Shown in pieces: positions 8,346-15,632 of a stretch of DNA of 17,287 nt (the stretch's first letter is position 1; every line of letters begins with the position of its first letter). The notes under the pieces are model-generated. The model was not told where the DNA came from and searched no databases. It saw only the letters and a list, made by a program, of their open reading frames with translations. Source of the DNA: Bacteroidales bacterium (lineage in GTDB: Bacteria > Bacteroidota > Bacteroidia > Bacteroidales > Dysgonomonadaceae); NCBI GenBank assembly GCA_012518155.1, contig JAAYTC010000086.1, positions 1 through 17,287 of the forward strand, in the 5' to 3' direction. The position numbers and the translations under genes are program-made.

Positions 8346-9650
8346 TTAAGAGTGGGTGATAAGCACTTTTTTCAATGAATTGAAGTCGTTAGTAAGCGGA
8401 ATCGACTGTTTTTCCCTTTGCATAAAGGCTTTTAGTCCCTTCGGTATATCTATGGGAGAACCGATGCACGCCTCCACTGTTTCCTTGAATTTGGCAGGAT
8501 GCGCCGTGGCTAAGAAAACACCGGTTTCGTTGGGCGCTTTGGCCTCTTTCAGGGCCAAGTAGGCACACGCCCCGTGGGGATCAAGGAGGTAGCCTGTTTG
8601 TTGGTATGTCTCTCGTATAGCTGTTTTGATTGTTTCGTCCGAATAGGTAAATCCGTCGATCTCGTTTCGGATAGCTTGGTGGGATGAGCTGTAGAGATCC
8701 AGGATACGGTCGAAGTTGCTGGGTGCCCCCACGTCCATCGCGTTAGCGACTGTTTGGATGGATGCCCCCGGATGGTATTCGCCGGATTGGAGGTATCGGA
8801 AAAAGACATCGTTCCGGTTGTTGGCCGCGATGAATCGGCTAATTGGTAATCCTGCTTCTTTGGCAAAAAGTCCGGCAGTAAGATTGCCCAAGTTGCCGCT
8901 TGGCACCGCGATCACCACGTTTTTGTCCAATGAAATTTTCACCAGTTGCGCGTACGCCCAGAAGTAGTAGAACGATTGCGGTAAGAATCGCGCCACGTTG
9001 ATAGAATTGGCAGAGGTGAGGTTTAGACGGCTGTTTAGCTCCTCGTCCATGAACGCCGATTTCACCAATGCCTGGCAGTCGTCAAACGTCCCGTCTACCT
9101 CCAATGCAACAATATTTTCTCCTAAGGTGGTGAATTGTGCCTCCTGCATATCGCTCACTTTTCCCGAGGGATATAGCACGAACACTTGTATGCCTTTCAC
9201 ACCAAGGAAGCCGTTAGCCACTGCACTTCCGGTATCCCCGGAGGTGGCGACCAGCACCTTCACGTCCTCCTGTTGCCGCTCCTTCACGAAGTAGGAGAGC
9301 ACCCGGGCCATGAAGCGGGCCCCCACGTCTTTGAAGGCGAAGGTGGGGCCATGAAATAGCTCCAGAACATGAATTCCTTCCTCTATTTTCACAAGTGGAA
9401 TCTCGAAATTGAGGGTTTCTTCTACGATAGTGTCGAGTGTTTGTTTTGGAATATCTTCACCAAAGAAGAGCCCCGCGGCGGCTTTAGCTACTTCAGTCAA
9501 TTCCAATCCCCCTATTTTGTTGAAGAACGAGCGGGGAAGTTGTTCAATTTTTTCGGGCATGTAGAGCCCTCTGTCAGGTGCGAGCCCTCTAACAACTGCT
9601 TCTTGCAGGGTAGTGGGCGAGACTTTCTTATTTGTGCTGTAGTAGTGCAT
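8346..9650 (-). CDS. thrC: Threonine synthase
   Basis: The 434-residue protein is a PLP-dependent enzyme converting O-phosphohomoserine to threonine and phosphate. The PLP lysine is in GPTFAFKDVGARFM (K107), and the phosphate and cofactor loops ATSGDTGSAVANGF and VPSGNLGNLTAGL are present. The N-terminus from the chosen ATG (9648-9650), MHYYSTNKKVSPTTLQEA, and PDRGLYMPE match the usual start of the family. An in-frame ATG at 9704, overlapping the apgM-like stop, would add 18 residues, but that stretch is a low-complexity AT-rich sequence (see repeat) and is unlike thrC N-termini. The gene follows the probable homoserine kinase by about 50 bp, as the last threonine step in the operon. Confidence 0.95.
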   Translation of the reverse strand: MHYYSTNKKVSPTTLQEAVVRGLAPDRGLYMPEKIEQLPRSFFNKIGGLELTEVAKAAAGLFFGEDIPKQTLDTIVEETLNFEIPLVKIEEGIHVLELFHGPTFAFKDVGARFMARVLSYFVKERQQEDVKVLVATSGDTGSAVANGFLGVKGIQVFVLYPSGKVSDMQEAQFTTLGENIVALEVDGTFDDCQALVKSAFMDEELNSRLNLTSANSINVARFLPQSFYYFWAYAQLVKISLDKNVVIAVPSGNLGNLTAGLFAKEAGLPISRFIAANNRNDVFFRYLQSGEYHPGASIQTVANAMDVGAPSNFDRILDLYSSSHQAIRNEIDGFTYSDETIKTAIRETYQQTGYLLDPHGACAYLALKEAKAPNETGVFLATAHPAKFKETVEACIGSPIDIPKGLKAFMQREKQSIPLTNDFNSLKKVLITHS

Positions 9651-9659
9651 CTTGTGACA

Positions 9660-9704
9660 ATTAGCAAATTTCAGATTCCAGATTCTTAATTCTTCATTTT
9701 TCAT
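9660..9704 (-). repeat. AT-rich degenerate repeat between the apgM-like gene and thrC
   Basis: On the minus strand this gap reads as near-repeats of short units (GAAAAATGAAGAATTAAG, then GAATCTGGAATCTGAAAT). Sequences of this look are, from memory, common between genes in Bacteroidales. It contains the upstream alternative ATG of thrC and is the reason that start is not chosen. Confidence 0.4.
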
Positions 9705-10909
9705 TCTTGAAAGAGAACTTTCATAAACTCATCCTCTTTCAGCAACCCGTAGCTGCCCTGCTTTGCGGCAAACTCGTCGTAGGTTTGCACGCTGTCGCCC
9801 TCCTTATCTGTCCGGTAAATAAGAAACGGGATGGGGTCACGGGTATGTGTGCGTATGGCGCAGGGAGTAGGATGGTCGGGCAAAACGGCAATCGTCACGG
9901 GCTCTTCCCATTTTCGGGTCTCCTCGTAGATCGGTTTCACGACACGTGTATCGAGGTACTCGATTGTTTTTACCTTAAGGGCTACATCTCCTTCGTGCCC
10001 CGCCTCATCGCTGGCCTCTATATGTAAGTAAACGAAATCGTTCTCTTTCAGTGCCTTCAAAGCAGCTTGTGCTTTCCCCTCGTAGTTTGTATCGTGGAGC
10101 CCGGTGGCGCCCTCTACCATGATTACCTCCAGCCCGGCGTATACCCCGATGCCGCGGATGAGATCCACTGCCGAGATCACTGCCCCGCTATTGATAGGAA
10201 ACATTTCCGATAGCCGGCGCATGCTGGGTCTAAAGCCGGGGGACCATGGCCAGATGCTATTGGCGGGATCCTTCCCTTCCTTCACGCGTTGGATATTGAT
10301 GGGATGGTCGTGCAGCAGTTCGCGGGAAGCGGTGATCAGCCTGTTCAGCGCATCTGCTGTTGCTTTTGCATCTTCAGTTAAGGGTTGGATCAGATGGGGA
10401 GTAAACGGTTTCCCCGGGATATCGTGAGGGGGTGTACAGCGGAGGTGCTTGTTCCCGCCTTTCATCTTGAGCACGTGACGGTAGGAGACCCCCGGGTGAA
10501 AGCTAACGCGGTCGTCACCAAGCTTATCCTCTAAGAATTGGATCAGCTGGGCTGCTTCGGTAGTTGAAATATGTCCTGCTGAATGGTTTTTCAATAAGTC
10601 TCCTTCTATGCAGACCAAGTTGCAACGCATGCCCATCTCGCCTGGTAGGATGTCTACGCCCATGCTCGCGGCCTCTAATACACCTCGCCCCTCGTATACC
10701 GATGGAACGTCGTACCCCAAGACCGAAAGGTTGGCGATTTCACTCCCCGGGGCAAACCCGTCGGGAACGGTATTTAATATTCCGTTTCGTCCCATTCGTG
10801 CCAGTAGGTCCATGTAAGGAGTACGGGCTGCCTGTAGCGGTGTTCTGTTTCCCAGCGACGCGATCGGCTCATCGGCCATGCCATCGCCCAAAATAATGAT
10901 ATGTTTCAT
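9701..10909 (-). CDS. ApgM-like alkaline-phosphatase-superfamily protein; probable homoserine kinase
   Basis: The 402-residue protein is a complete member of the archaeal-type cofactor-independent phosphoglycerate mutase family. The metal and active-site motifs are ILGDGMADEP (D9, D13), PGSEIANLSVLGYD (S56 the likely nucleophile region), HIEASDEAGHEGD (D301, H305) and LPDHPTPCAIRTHTRDP (D345, H346, H355). Database annotation often calls it phosphoglycerate mutase. However, it sits exactly between thrA and thrC with no GHMP-type thrB in view, and a subfamily of this fold has been proposed as homoserine kinase in organisms lacking ThrB (the 'proposed homoserine kinase' family model, from memory). 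I infer that it makes O-phosphohomoserine. It starts 36 bp after the thrA stop, so translation in one operon is expected. Glycolytic activity as well cannot be excluded. Confidence 0.9.
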   Translation of the reverse strand: MKHIIILGDGMADEPIASLGNRTPLQAARTPYMDLLARMGRNGILNTVPDGFAPGSEIANLSVLGYDVPSVYEGRGVLEAASMGVDILPGEMGMRCNLVCIEGDLLKNHSAGHISTTEAAQLIQFLEDKLGDDRVSFHPGVSYRHVLKMKGGNKHLRCTPPHDIPGKPFTPHLIQPLTEDAKATADALNRLITASRELLHDHPINIQRVKEGKDPANSIWPWSPGFRPSMRRLSEMFPINSGAVISAVDLIRGIGVYAGLEVIMVEGATGLHDTNYEGKAQAALKALKENDFVYLHIEASDEAGHEGDVALKVKTIEYLDTRVVKPIYEETRKWEEPVTIAVLPDHPTPCAIRTHTRDPIPFLIYRTDKEGDSVQTYDEFAAKQGSYGLLKEDEFMKVLFQE

Positions 10910-10945
10910 TTCTGGCTTAAGTTCCTTTGGCTATTAAAAGTTTCA

Positions 10946-13396
10946 TTAACGGATGTTCGCGATGGAGATGATATCAGAAAAGACACCGGCAGCTGTTACA
11001 CCGGCTCCCGCCCCGTACCCCTTGATTACCATGGGATACTCGTTGTATCGCTCGGTAGTAATCATGATGATGTTGTTGCTGCCCTCCAAATCATAGAAGG
11101 GGTGGCCTCTCTCTACTTCACGTAATCCTACTTCACAGTGCCCGTGATCGTAGGACGCCACGAATCGGAGCCGCTTACCTTCTTTGGCTAATTCCTTGCG
11201 GCGCTCTTCAAAAGAGGCGTCCATCTCGGAGATGGTTTGCCAGAACTCATCGAGGGTGCCATCGAAAAATTTTTGAGGAACAAAGAGGTTCTTCGTGACA
11301 TCCGACTGGTTCACTTTTGCTCCCGCCTCACGCGATAGGATCACTAATTTGCGTGTGACATCCAACCCGCTTAGGTCGACACGAGGATCTGGCTCCGCGA
11401 ATTGAGCATCTACCGCCATCTGGATCGCCTTGCTGAAAGGCACTTTTTCGCTTAAGGTGTTGAAAATAAAATTCAACGTGCCCGAGAGTACCGCTTCCAG
11501 TTTTATAATCTTGTCCCCCGAATGGGTCAATGAATTCATCGTGTTGATGATGGGAAGGCCTGCTCCCACGTTTGTTTCGAAAAGAAATTTCACGTCGGCT
11601 TTTCGTGCAGTTTCTTTGAGGAGACGGTAACTTTCGTAGTCGGAGGAAGCGGCAATTTTATTGGCAGTGACTACCGAGATATTCTTCGCCATCAGTTCAC
11701 CGTAGAGCTTCGCGATATCGGGGCTCGCGGTGCAGTCGACAAATACCGAATTGAAAATATTCATCTTCATAACCTCGTCGCGTATCCGTTCGGGCGAGCT
11801 CTTGATGCCATTAGTCATCAGGTTTTCGTAGTAACCTTCAAGTGGGATTCCTTCACGTGTGAAGAGTGCTTTTCTCCCGTTGGCAATCCCTACAATGTTG
11901 ATCCGCAGCTTATTGTGGTCCTTAAGGGTGTTTTGTTGTTTTTGTATCTGTTCCAGCAGGTTCCCTCCCACCGTACCGGTGCCTACCACGAACAGGTTCA
12001 GCTCCTGGTATGGCGATAGGAAAAAGGAGTCGTGAATCACGTTGAGCGACTTCTTGAGATCGGTTTTGGAAATAACACAGGAGATGTTGGTCTCCCCCGC
12101 GCCTTGAGCCAACGCGACGATGCTGATCCCATTCCGCCCCAATGCACCGAAAAACTTTCCGGCAATACCTGGTACGTGCTTCATATTTTGTCCCACGATG
12201 GCGATGGTTGCCAGATCGTACTCCACCATAATCTCATTGATGCTGCCCATGCTGATTTCGTGGGCAAATTCTTGAGAGAGTACTTGTTGCGAGAGGGCGG
12301 CGTCTTGCGTACGTACTCCAATGGAGGTGCTGTTTTCTGATGAGGCCTGCGAAACGATAAAGACACTGATGCCATTATCGGCCAGTGCAGAGAAGATGCG
12401 CTTATTCACGCCAATCACACCCACCATACCCAATCCTTGGATGGTGATAAGTGCGGTATCGCTTATGGAAGAGATCCCTTTAATGATCTGCCCGTCACGG
12501 GTAGGCTGTATATTTCGTATCCTTGTTCCTTCCGCTTCAGGCCGAAACGTATTCTTCACGTAGATGGGGATGTTTTTGTGGTAGACCGGGAAGATGGTAG
12601 GTGGGTATATCACTTTAGCACCGAAGTTGGTTAACTCAATCGCTTCGGTGAACGACAACTCTTCGATTACATATGCTGAGTTGATGATCTTCGGGTCGGC
12701 CGTCATAAATCCATCCACGTCGGTCCATATTTCCAGAACGGAGGCGTTCATGGCTGCAGCGATGATGGAAGCGCTGTAATCGGCCCCTCCACGCCCCAGG
12801 TTCGTGATATCATTATTGTCGTGGCTCGATGATATAAAGCCCGGAACAATGGCCACGCGAGGAGGAGGCATCTTCGCGAACGTTTCTCGTATCAGTTCAT
12901 TGGAACGTTGGAGGTCAGGGATATGATGGTTGAACTGGATATTGGTTTTTATGAACGTAGTGGGATCGTAGAGCCGTGCACCGTCAATCACCTTACTGAT
13001 GATAAGCGACGAGAGCCTCTCTCCATAACTCACGATCTTATCGGAGGTTTTTTGCGACAGGTCGCCAATAAGAAATACGCCTCGTAAGATATTTTGCAGT
13101 TCCTCGAATAGCTGTCGTACCTTCACCTCCACCTCTTCTCGGTCGGTATGAGAAATCACTACCTTTTCAATAATCTCTTCGTGCCTAACAATAATTTCTT
13201 CCAGTAAGGTTTTATAACCCGGGTTGCTGTTGAGCGCGAAATCGGATGCCAAAAGAAGGCGGTCCGTCACGCCGTCCAATGCAGAGACTACGACGATCAC
13301 GGGTTCTTTTTCCTTCTCTTTTTCTATAATTTGTTTGACCAGTTGCAAACTTTCGGGACTTCCTACCGATGTCCCACCGAATTTCATCAGTTTCAT
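10946..13396 (-). CDS. thrA: Bifunctional aspartokinase / homoserine dehydrogenase
   Basis: The 816-residue fusion is the normal length for ThrA. The aspartokinase domain (about 1-300) has MKLMKFGGTSVGS at the N-terminus and GRGGADYSASIIAAAM (201-216). Two ACT-type regulatory segments follow (about 315-455; ITIQGLGMVGVIGVNKRIF, IAIVGQNMKHVPGIAGKFF). The homoserine dehydrogenase part (about 466-816) has a nucleotide-binding loop VVGTGTVGGN (470-479), VVTANK (575-580), LSGTLNFIFN (637-646) and the catalytic GLDVTRKLVILSREAG (677-692). It phosphorylates aspartate and later reduces aspartate semialdehyde to homoserine; the ACT domains are the usual site of threonine feedback. An ATG three codons further in is possible but would cut into the kinase N-terminus. 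It is the first gene of the operon, behind a leader of about 250 nt that carries a candidate attenuator. Confidence 0.97.
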   Translation of the reverse strand: MKLMKFGGTSVGSPESLQLVKQIIEKEKEKEPVIVVVSALDGVTDRLLLASDFALNSNPGYKTLLEEIIVRHEEIIEKVVISHTDREEVEVKVRQLFEELQNILRGVFLIGDLSQKTSDKIVSYGERLSSLIISKVIDGARLYDPTTFIKTNIQFNHHIPDLQRSNELIRETFAKMPPPRVAIVPGFISSSHDNNDITNLGRGGADYSASIIAAAMNASVLEIWTDVDGFMTADPKIINSAYVIEELSFTEAIELTNFGAKVIYPPTIFPVYHKNIPIYVKNTFRPEAEGTRIRNIQPTRDGQIIKGISSISDTALITIQGLGMVGVIGVNKRIFSALADNGISVFIVSQASSENSTSIGVRTQDAALSQQVLSQEFAHEISMGSINEIMVEYDLATIAIVGQNMKHVPGIAGKFFGALGRNGISIVALAQGAGETNISCVISKTDLKKSLNVIHDSFFLSPYQELNLFVVGTGTVGGNLLEQIQKQQNTLKDHNKLRINIVGIANGRKALFTREGIPLEGYYENLMTNGIKSSPERIRDEVMKMNIFNSVFVDCTASPDIAKLYGELMAKNISVVTANKIAASSDYESYRLLKETARKADVKFLFETNVGAGLPIINTMNSLTHSGDKIIKLEAVLSGTLNFIFNTLSEKVPFSKAIQMAVDAQFAEPDPRVDLSGLDVTRKLVILSREAGAKVNQSDVTKNLFVPQKFFDGTLDEFWQTISEMDASFEERRKELAKEGKRLRFVASYDHGHCEVGLREVERGHPFYDLEGSNNIIMITTERYNEYPMVIKGYGAGAGVTAAGVFSDIISIANIR

Positions 13397-13512
13397 ATTA
13401 TAAAAACTATTTATTTCTTATAGTAAACTTCATCTGGGGCAGGGGGATGATACCTTTGACATGAACTACCCTGAACAGTGAATTTGAAAGTAAGAATATT
13501 GATTTTGAGCGT

Positions 13513-13552
13513 GCTATCCGGTCGGATAGCAGGTAAAGCAGTGCTTGCTTAC
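13513..13552 (-). promoter_or_regulatory. Two adjacent hairpins in the thrA leader (candidate attenuator)
   Basis: In transcript sense, GTAAGCA ... TGCTTTAC (13552-13533) can pair with one bulged U and a 5-base loop. GCTATCCG ... CGGATAGC (13530-13513) is a perfect 8-bp palindromic stem. They follow the Thr-rich reading frame by 12 nt. No run of U follows the second stem (it continues ACGCTCAAAATC), so a classical intrinsic terminator is not shown; the hairpins may act by another route. A further stem, ACCCC-TTGG-GGGGT (13585-13572), lies inside the end of the leader reading frame. Confidence 0.45.
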
Positions 13553-13564
13553 GGATGTGAAAAT

Positions 13565-13633
13565 TTACATAACCCCCCAAGGGGTCATGGTCATAGTAGT
13601 GGATGTGTGGAAGTATGTCTTGTACAACTGCAT
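13565..13633 (-). CDS. Thr-rich 22-residue leader peptide upstream of thrA (thrL-like)
   Basis: ATG at 13633-13631 opens 22 codons ended by TAA at 13567-13565. The peptide has Thr at positions 6, 10, 12, 13, 15 and 17, with the core HTSTTMTMTPW. Six Thr in 22 residues, four of them within six codons, is far above chance and sits directly ahead of threonine biosynthesis genes. The ATG is about 20 nt after a consensus -7 box, so it would be the first reading frame on the transcript. Charged tRNA-Thr shortage would stall ribosomes over 13600-13583. By analogy with thr leaders of enterobacteria, this would control read-through into thrA. I know of no family model for it; the call rests on composition and position. 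Confidence 0.75.
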   Translation of the reverse strand: MQLYKTYFHTSTTMTMTPWGVM

Positions 13634-13653
13634 TGCAATCGTGTGAATTTGCT

Positions 13654-13685
13654 ACAAAGATAGGGTAATAATTAATAATATGAAA
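13654..13685 (-). promoter_or_regulatory. Promoter of the threonine operon
   Basis: On the minus strand TATCTTTGT (13654-13662) is an exact TAnnTTTGY box, with TTTC (13682-13685) 19 bp upstream in place of TTTG. Transcription would start near 13647, leaving about 14 nt to the leader ATG and a leader of about 250 nt before thrA. Confidence 0.65.
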
Positions 13686-13778
13686 CAACAATCGGAAAAA
13701 ATAAGTATGTTTGTCCAATTAGTACCAGCAGCTCGACTTCAGCAGTTGCATCGGAAAAAGAGATTACTTTTTTGAAAT

Positions 13779-14432
13779 ATGACAACAACAATACTTTTTG
13801 ATATGGATGGAGTCGTGATCGATTCCGAAAAACTACATTTGAGGGCACTCAGCCTTACCTTAGAAAAAAACGGGATCACTTATCCCGAAGAGATACTTCC
13901 CAGTTTTGCTGGAAAATCGGATCGCTTTTTTTTCGAATACGTACGAGATCATTTTGCTGTTGATGGCCGCATTGATATAGATGAATTTTTAAGTGAAAAA
14001 GATGAGCTGTTTAACTCCCTTATTCCACGAATAGAACTTGTAGATGGATTTGAGCATGTTATCCGGCAAGTAAAGGCGCTTGGCATCAAAACGGCCCTGG
14101 TCACCTCTTCTTCTTGGGGCACGGTGGATAGGGTGGATGAACTACTCGACATCAAGAGGTGGTTCGATACGGTTATCGCGGAAGAAGACACCATGAAACA
14201 CAAACCCCATCCCGCGCCGTACCTGCTCGCTTTGGAGAGGCTGAATGCCAAGAAGGACTCCACGATCATTATCGAAGATTCCACCGTCGGCATCGCCGCG
14301 GGGAAAGCGGCAGGCTGTGTGGTTTTCGGGCTGACTACCTCCTTCGATAAGCAGACGCTGCTGGAGGCGGGTGCCAATTACGCTTTCGATACCTACGAAG
14401 AGGTCGCGTTCGCTTTCAGTTGTCCCCTTTGA
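13779..14432 (+). CDS. HAD-superfamily hydrolase, beta-phosphoglucomutase-like
   Basis: The 217-residue protein carries all four HAD motifs: FDMDGV (nucleophile D8, acid D10), LVTSSS (motif II, about 107-112), KHKPHPAPY (motif III Lys near 142) and IIIEDSTVGIAAGKAAG (motif IV, E166/D167). A helical cap lies between motifs I and II (about 15-85), as in the beta-phosphoglucomutase/phosphatase subgroup I. Such proteins dephosphorylate small sugar phosphates or isomerise hexose phosphates in the cytoplasm; the Ser/Thr-rich motif II and the wording of motif III do not settle which. It is transcribed divergently from the thr operon. Its last 40 bases overlap the 3' end of the symporter gene on the opposite strand. 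Confidence 0.88.
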   Translation: MTTTILFDMDGVVIDSEKLHLRALSLTLEKNGITYPEEILPSFAGKSDRFFFEYVRDHFAVDGRIDIDEFLSEKDELFNSLIPRIELVDGFEHVIRQVKALGIKTALVTSSSWGTVDRVDELLDIKRWFDTVIAEEDTMKHKPHPAPYLLALERLNAKKDSTIIIEDSTVGIAAGKAAGCVVFGLTTSFDKQTLLEAGANYAFDTYEEVAFAFSCPL

Positions 14433-15613
14433 GCAGCTGTAGCTAAGCGTTTCTTTTCCTGCTTTTCAGCATACTTGGTCAATATCAGCGATAAGGCCCC
14501 GTCGCTCGTGATATTGTGGGTGGTACCAAAACTATCGAGCAAAGCAAAAATGGTGATCATAAGCGCGATGCCTGCCTCGTCGACCCCAAGTACTGCCTGT
14601 ATTAACCCGATCGACGCGAACAGGGTGCCGCCCGGTAGCCCTGGGGCGGCCACTCCGAATATCGCGAGAAGGGGAATAAAGAGGATCATTTTTTCGATCC
14701 CGGGCAAGCTCCCATAGAGGAGCGACGACACGGCGATGGCCAGGAACGCGATGTCCAATACCGACCCGGGGAAGTGCACGTTGCCCAACAGTGGGATCGA
14801 GAAATCACGTACCTCCGGTTTAAGTACAGGGCTCTTGCGAGTCTCTTCAATGGCGACGCCCAAGCTCGCGGCGGACGATTGCGAGCCAAGGGCAGTCAAG
14901 GCGACCGGCCCGTAATACTTAAGCACCTGCCACGGGTTCTTACCCGAATAAGCACCTGCCACCCCGTATAGCAACCCGAGCCAGAGGAGGTGGCACATAA
15001 TCGTGATAAGGATGATCAGCAAGAACACGGGTAGCTTGGAGACGAGATTGCCCTCGTACGCGAACACCGCGAAGTTGGTCGCGATGAAGAAAGGGAGGAG
15101 GGGTATCAATATTCGCTTGACCGCTACGAACACGATATCCTGAAACTCGTACAACGCGGCTTCAATTTTCTTCGCTTTTGCCAACAGCACGCCTATGCCG
15201 ACGATAAAGGCAAGAACGAGCGCGCTCAATACCGGCATTAGAGGGGGAATATCGAGCCGGAACAACATCTCGGGCAGCGGAGTGGAGGCTCCCCCGGAGG
15301 GGGAGACATCCAATAACGGGATCGTGGTATACCCCGCGAACGCACCTAACGACGCGCTCCCCACGCAGGAGAGGTACGAGAGGATAAGTGCCAGCCCCAA
15401 GAGCTTCGACGCGTTCTGCTTGAGCCGTGTGATGGCGGGAGCAATAAAGCCGAATACGATAAGCGGGATCAGGAAGAAAATTACCTGTCCCAGCAGGTGT
15501 TTAAGCGGGAGGATGATGGCGATAGCCCCTTCCGTGGCATAGCGGCCGATCAATAGCCCGGCTATCACTGCCAAGAAGAGTCGAAAACTGGTGTTTGATA
15601 CTACTTTTCTCAT
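14393..15613 (-). CDS. Dicarboxylate/amino acid:cation symporter family (DAACS, Glt-like) transporter, atypical motifs
   Basis: The 406-residue membrane protein has the Glt fold signatures: a serine-rich HP1 loop GSQSSAASLG (about 243-252), an HP2 loop AAPGLPGGTLFAS (about 322-334) and a TM8 block DSFGTTHNITSDG (360-372). Counting against the archaeal GltPh (from memory), D360, N367 and D371 match D394, N401 and D405. R397, which holds the side-chain carboxylate of the substrate, is Gly363 here, and the TM7 sodium motif NMDGT reads HFPGS (280-284). This suggests uptake of a substrate without a second carboxylate and changed cation coupling; it is inference. It starts 19 bp after the carboxypeptidase stop, so the two are probably one transcript. 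The C-terminal tail is polar and overlaps the HAD gene tail to tail. Confidence 0.85.
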   Translation of the reverse strand: MRKVVSNTSFRLFLAVIAGLLIGRYATEGAIAIILPLKHLLGQVIFFLIPLIVFGFIAPAITRLKQNASKLLGLALILSYLSCVGSASLGAFAGYTTIPLLDVSPSGGASTPLPEMLFRLDIPPLMPVLSALVLAFIVGIGVLLAKAKKIEAALYEFQDIVFVAVKRILIPLLPFFIATNFAVFAYEGNLVSKLPVFLLIILITIMCHLLWLGLLYGVAGAYSGKNPWQVLKYYGPVALTALGSQSSAASLGVAIEETRKSPVLKPEVRDFSIPLLGNVHFPGSVLDIAFLAIAVSSLLYGSLPGIEKMILFIPLLAIFGVAAPGLPGGTLFASIGLIQAVLGVDEAGIALMITIFALLDSFGTTHNITSDGALSLILTKYAEKQEKKRLATAAQRGQLKANATSS

Positions 15614-15632
15614 TGTACGACTTGAATGTGGC

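Larger units (their letters stand above)
13397..13778. other. Divergent intergenic region between thrA and the HAD gene
   Basis: This 382-bp stretch holds the thr promoter, the Thr-rich leader frame and its hairpins on the minus strand. The part nearer the HAD gene (13687-13778) shows no clear plus-strand promoter; a decamer ATCGGAAAAA occurs at 13691-13700 and again at 13750-13759. A 103-codon minus-strand frame across the region does not look coding (see rejected items). Confidence 0.6.

Noticed and set aside
9651..9704. thrC start at 9704 with a 4-bp overlap with the upstream gene
   Set aside because: The extra 18 residues come from a degenerate AT-rich repeat; the family N-terminus begins at 9650.
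13397..13653. A lysine riboswitch or T-box in the thrA leader
   Set aside because: No conserved core of either could be recognised, and a Thr-rich leader frame fits better.
13407..13718. A 103-codon minus-strand gene upstream of thrA
   Set aside because: It starts upstream of the thr promoter, runs in a different frame from the Thr-rich leader, crosses the hairpins and resembles no family I recognise.
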